10,119 nt of DNA from Cyanothece sp. UBA12306 (lineage in GTDB: Bacteria; Cyanobacteriota; Cyanobacteriia; Cyanobacteriales; Microcystaceae). Under the pieces are notes generated by a model. It was given only the letters and a program-made list of their open reading frames with translations. It did not search any database and was not told the origin of the DNA. Below are positions 7,590-10,119 of this stretch, one piece after another. The first letter of the stretch is position 1, and every line of letters begins with the position of its first letter. The stretch lies in the NCBI GenBank assembly GCA_003448685.1, contig DLXW01000073.1, positions 1-10,119 on the forward strand, in the 5' to 3' direction. The translations under genes and the position numbers were made by a program.

Positions 7590-8339
7590 TTAAAGAAAGC
7601 AAACAGGAACTATATCATCATGTTTTTGTCCATAACAAGGCTGTCGTAAAGGGGAAGCTTCATTAGGATACTTGCTTCTGTCTTCATACAGAAAAGTTTG
7701 ATATTTTTCAGGAAAATCAGAGGAGGAATATTGTTCAACCCGCGAAAAAAATTGACTATATCGCTCAAAATAATCTTTTCCTGGAGCTCTAACGTGATCT
7801 GTTTCTAATGGATTTGGCTCTGGGTATTCTATAGTTTTTTCGCTGACAATGGGAACGGGTAAAATAGCAATGCCATCAGGTGTCAGAATTCTTTTGATCT
7901 CGCAGAGGGCTTTTAAATCATCTTGAACGTGTTCCAAGACATGGGAACCATAGACAAAGTTGAATTCTCCATCCCTAAAAGGTAAGTCTGTTATATCACA
8001 TTGAACATCAACATTTGGCATACACAGATCAGCGCTGATATATTCGTGAAATCTCTGTTTAAAATAGTTACTAAAAAAAGCTTCAGGAGCAAAATGTAAG
8101 ATTTTTGATTGAGAAGGGTTATAGGTATTAAAAAGTTGATCTAAGACTAATTTTTGAATACGATGCCTCTCTCCTAAACCGCATTGGGGACATCGGGCAA
8201 ATTTTCTGACTCCAGTTATGGGGGAAACATCAAGAAATGCACCATGGTAACCACAAATCGGACATTGAAATTTTGGCTGTCCAATGTTTTTTAAGGTTTG
8301 ATAAAGTTGTTTGATAGAGGATTTAATTTGACTACGCAT
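7590..8339 (-). CDS. Zinc-ribbon SAM-dependent methyltransferase (type 11-like)
   Basis: 249 residues. A basic amphipathic N-terminus (1-20) precedes a zinc ribbon with two CxxC pairs: C26/C29 in CPICGYHGAF and C50/C53 in CPQCGLGERHR. The methyltransferase core follows. Motif I is divergent (ILHFAPE, 80-86, instead of a glycine-rich DxGxG), then YISADLCMPNVDVQCDITDLP (100-120), FNFVYGSHVLEHVQDD (126-141) and ILTPDGIAILPVPI (151-164). This form with LHFAPE and HVLEH is common in small methyltransferases of polysaccharide clusters, so the altered motif I need not mean loss of activity. The tail SPLRQPCYGQKHDDIVPVC (229-247) is polar and distinctive. The ATG is at 8339, 22 bases after the GT4 gene and 19 bases before the next methyltransferase. 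The zinc ribbon is a second, independent instance in the cluster and differs in spacing from that in the 3609-4463 product. Confidence 0.87.
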   Translation of the reverse strand: MRSQIKSSIKQLYQTLKNIGQPKFQCPICGYHGAFLDVSPITGVRKFARCPQCGLGERHRIQKLVLDQLFNTYNPSQSKILHFAPEAFFSNYFKQRFHEYISADLCMPNVDVQCDITDLPFRDGEFNFVYGSHVLEHVQDDLKALCEIKRILTPDGIAILPVPIVSEKTIEYPEPNPLETDHVRAPGKDYFERYSQFFSRVEQYSSSDFPEKYQTFLYEDRSKYPNEASPLRQPCYGQKHDDIVPVCFL

Positions 8340-8361
8340 TTGACTACATATTTTAATGGAT

Positions 8362-9603
8362 TTAAGATGTTTTTATTTGATTAAAAATTTGACTGGTTTT
8401 TTTTCTTAAGCGATTTACCAATGAAGGATAACGCTGATCCTCTCTAACTAAACCTGAATGAATTGGGGGAAGTGAGAGAAAGGGCGGTATTTTTATTTTT
8501 CCATGAGATTGACTGTTTTCATGTAATTCCTGAATAAATTTCGCCCACAGATCAGCACCCACTTCACTAGAATATTCTGCTTCAATTTTACCGCGAGTTC
8601 CTTGGGAAAGTTTTTCCCATAATGTTAGATCTTCACGTAAACGTCGGATAGCTTCCACAAATTTATCACCACGATCGTCAACTAATAATCCAGTGACTCC
8701 ATCCTCAATCAATTCAGGAATACCACTACGAATCCTTAAGCAGACGGGGACAACTCCACAGGCCATTGCTTCCATTAAAGCAATTGGTAAACCTTCATAA
8801 TCAGATAATAAAACAATCACATGACATTGCAATAAATACTCTTGAATTTTATCACTATCTATTCTTCCGGCTAACTCAATAGGTAAATTTTCTCCTTGTT
8901 CAGCAATAATTTTTTCAACTGTTGAACTGGCCGAACCATTACCATAAAAAACTGCTTCTGTCTTGGGAATTTCCTTAACTACTCGACAGAAAGCTTTGGC
9001 AACTTCAGAGATGCGTTTTTGTTCTTCTTTGAGACTCCCAACATAAGCAATTCTCAAGTTATCAGGAGGTTTTTGAGTTGTTGATGGGGGTAAAGGTGCG
9101 CCATAAGGAATACATCGGATAACTGTCGAAGTAGACCCCATTTTTTTGACAGTTTGTTCTAGAAAATGGGAGACACAAACAAATCCAGATAGTTGATATT
9201 GTGGTGAACCAAAGACAAATTGATCTAACAAACCATAGTGAAAATCGTCGTCTGAGTGCATTACTCCAATAGTAGGAATACCGGCTTTTTTAAGCCAACG
9301 ACTAGCATAAAAAGCTGGAACCATCAGATTAGGAATAAAAACATCTGGTGGATCTTCTTTGAGTTGTTCTAAAATCCAACGAACTCTTTGCTCTGTATAA
9401 GTATGCCATACTTGTACTTTATGCTCAAACCCTAATTGTTTAACAAGTTGAATTGATTGACACTTTTCTATCTCTCCTGTTGTTAAAAATAAGACTTTTG
9501 ACTCAATTCCTCGTTTCTTTAAACCTGGAAGTAGACGAGGTAGCCAGGAAGAAGGACCTCCAACTCGGTTAGGGAAATCGTAAGCACAAAAGGTGACTTT
9601 CAT
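8362..9603 (-). CDS. Glycosyltransferase family 4 (group 1)
   Basis: 413 residues from the ATG at 9603. The start is chosen because MKVTFCAYDFPNRVGGPSSW is a standard GT4 opening: first strand, then the glycine-rich acceptor loop. The frame could begin at a TTG (9624), which adds seven unremarkable residues. Visible motifs: TIGVMHSDDDFHYG (111-124); CVSHFLEQTV (143-152) ending the first domain; IRCIPYGAP (162-170); LRIAYVGSLKEEQKRI (183-198) opening the donor domain; VFYGNGS (218-224); and EGLPIALME (Glu270, Glu278), the E-x7-E donor site, followed by AMACGVVPV, SGIPELIEDGVTGLLVDD. The enzyme probably transfers a sugar from a nucleotide donor to a lipid-linked glycan at the inner face of the membrane. 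A tail of about 45 residues (369-413), with prolines and then a basic segment NRLRKKTSQIFNQIK, extends past the usual end of the fold and resembles the tail of the gene cut by the right edge. Confidence 0.93.
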   Translation of the reverse strand: MKVTFCAYDFPNRVGGPSSWLPRLLPGLKKRGIESKVLFLTTGEIEKCQSIQLVKQLGFEHKVQVWHTYTEQRVRWILEQLKEDPPDVFIPNLMVPAFYASRWLKKAGIPTIGVMHSDDDFHYGLLDQFVFGSPQYQLSGFVCVSHFLEQTVKKMGSTSTVIRCIPYGAPLPPSTTQKPPDNLRIAYVGSLKEEQKRISEVAKAFCRVVKEIPKTEAVFYGNGSASSTVEKIIAEQGENLPIELAGRIDSDKIQEYLLQCHVIVLLSDYEGLPIALMEAMACGVVPVCLRIRSGIPELIEDGVTGLLVDDRGDKFVEAIRRLREDLTLWEKLSQGTRGKIEAEYSSEVGADLWAKFIQELHENSQSHGKIKIPPFLSLPPIHSGLVREDQRYPSLVNRLRKKTSQIFNQIKTS

Positions 9604-9661
9604 AAGAATTTTATTATTAATCAATATTTTTTTATTTAGCTGATAAAATTGTAAATTACTT

Positions 9662-9959
9662 TTACATTTGTTGAGAATTTTTTTTTCCTTTATTAGTATT
9701 AGTTGTGCGAAGAGGAATTTCTAAATTGATTTTTAAAAACTCACGGATAGCTTGACTAAAATTCTGATTTAAATCTTCTAATCTGAGAATTAAATTGATA
9801 AACTGTCATAGAGCCAACTTTCCCCATTGTATAAATCAAAATAGGCGGTTTTTTATCCCAGTTTTTTAGATGAATTTTGAGGCTTTCAAAATCTTCCCAT
9901 GAAAGAATTTTTTGAGCTATTTTTATGGTTAAATTTTTGATACTTTTGAGAGATTTCAT
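9662..9959 (-). pseudogene. Sulfotransferase / capsular-polysaccharide-like remnant
   Basis: Two pieces of one protein family lie side by side in different frames. From the ATG at 9959 the first frame reads a basic N-terminus and then PPILIYTMGKVGSMTVYQ, which resembles the start of bacterial sulfotransferase-like / putative capsular polysaccharide synthesis proteins, where GKVGS serves as the PAPS-phosphate loop. This frame loses similarity near 9800 and stops at 9756-9758 after 67 residues. From about 9799 the +1 frame reads ILRLEDLNQNFSQAIREFL, then NLEIPL and TNTNKGKK, stopping at 9662-9664; this resembles the C-terminal region of the same family. Family members are usually several hundred residues long, so the middle, including most of the catalytic domain, is missing. 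The family assignment is from recalled pattern, not a search. It lies 58 bases before the GT4 start, co-oriented with the cluster. It probably encodes at most a short non-functional peptide. Confidence 0.7.
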
Positions 9960-10018
9960 CTTTAGAGACTGTTTTAGTTTAGTTTTTTAAGTTAATTATT
10001 TAATGGGTTAATTTTAAT

Positions 10019-10027
10019 ATCATAGCA
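10019..10027 (-). promoter_or_regulatory. Possible extended -10 element
   Basis: TGCTATGAT on the - strand matches an extended -10 (TGn followed by TATGAT) in the 87-bp gap between the edge-cut gene and the sulfotransferase remnant. No good -35 box is visible 16-18 bases upstream, though extended -10 promoters can do without one. If real, it would drive the remnant and the downstream glycosyltransferase and methyltransferase genes. Confidence 0.25.
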
Positions 10028-10046
10028 GTAAATCATCTAAAATTGG

Positions 10047-10119
10047 TCAAAGCGGAAGTTTCTTGATGGTATCCTTAAAAATTTGGCGTGATCGCCCTAT
10101 TAAACGATTATAAAGGGCA
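10047..10119 (-). CDS. C-terminal end of an edge-cut gene, possibly a glycosyltransferase
   Basis: The frame is open from the right edge to a TGA at 10047-10049 and gives 23 residues: ALYNRLIGRSR followed by QIFKDTIKKLPL. The segment is basic and amphipathic. Its pattern L-x-N-R-L-x5-Q-I-F and a following I-K recur in the last 20 residues of the GT4 product at 8362-9603. A glycosyltransferase or other enzyme of the same cluster is therefore plausible, but 23 residues cannot prove it. The codon pattern, same strand and position in the cluster support a real coding end. The frame has no stop within the window before the TGA. Confidence 0.5.
   Translation of the reverse strand, partial: ALYNRLIGRSRQIFKDTIKKLPL

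Noticed and set aside
9604..9624. TTG start adding seven residues to the GT4 protein
   Set aside because: The residues added are not conserved-looking, no ribosome-binding site precedes the TTG, and the ATG at 9603 gives the standard GT4 N-terminus.
9680..9688. Run of nine A (coding strand) in the sulfotransferase remnant as a programmed frameshift site
   Set aside because: The switch between the N- and C-terminal frames occurs about 100 bases earlier, near 9785-9800, and neither alternative frame after the A-run improves the match to the family.
1592..10119. Defence island, CRISPR array or mobile element in the accessory region
   Set aside because: All intact genes fit glycan biosynthesis; there are no repeat-spacer units, transposase or integrase frames, terminal inverted repeats or toxin-antitoxin-like pairs.

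Overview
The window comes from a cyanobacterium. Its left end holds the last part of psbD (photosystem II D2) and a complete psbC (CP43) in the classic overlapping psbD-psbC arrangement. A HIP1 octamer (GCGATCGC), a motif abundant in many cyanobacterial genomes, lies inside galE. The AT-rich accessory genes and the sequences of D2 and CP43 would suit a unicellular or colonial low-to-mid-GC cyanobacterium, but I do not name a genus.

Layout: positions 1-1540 carry psbD (3' end) and psbC on the + strand, closed by a strong intrinsic terminator at 1565-1593. Everything to the right is on the - strand and reads toward psbC. In transcription order (right to left) it contains: the tail of a gene cut by the window edge (10047-10119); a broken sulfotransferase-like remnant (9662-9959); a GT4 glycosyltransferase (8362-9603); a zinc-ribbon SAM methyltransferase (7590-8339); a second SAM methyltransferase (6851-7570); a second GT4 glycosyltransferase (5583-6728); galE (4497-5498); a third SAM methyltransferase with an N-terminal zinc ribbon (3609-4463); a CgeB-like glycosyltransferase (2416-3570); and an FkbM-family methyltransferase (1592-2347), which converges on psbC.

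The - strand genes look like one segment of a surface-glycan cluster (exopolysaccharide, sheath, O-antigen or protein glycan). GalE would supply UDP-galactose or a related sugar, three glycosyltransferases would transfer sugars, and up to four methyltransferases would decorate or cap the product. Gaps are short (19-122 bp) and all genes point the same way, so co-transcription is likely, perhaps with an internal start before the 5583-6728 gene. No flippase, polymerase, priming transferase or transporter is visible, so the cluster must extend to the right or be completed elsewhere.

The most notable points are the sulfotransferase remnant, in which N- and C-terminal pieces are joined out of frame, and a C-terminal tail (NRL-x5-QIF) shared by the edge-cut gene and the neighbouring glycosyltransferase. 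I found no tRNA, rRNA, CRISPR array, insertion sequence or clear riboswitch, and no convincing new defence or mobile system.
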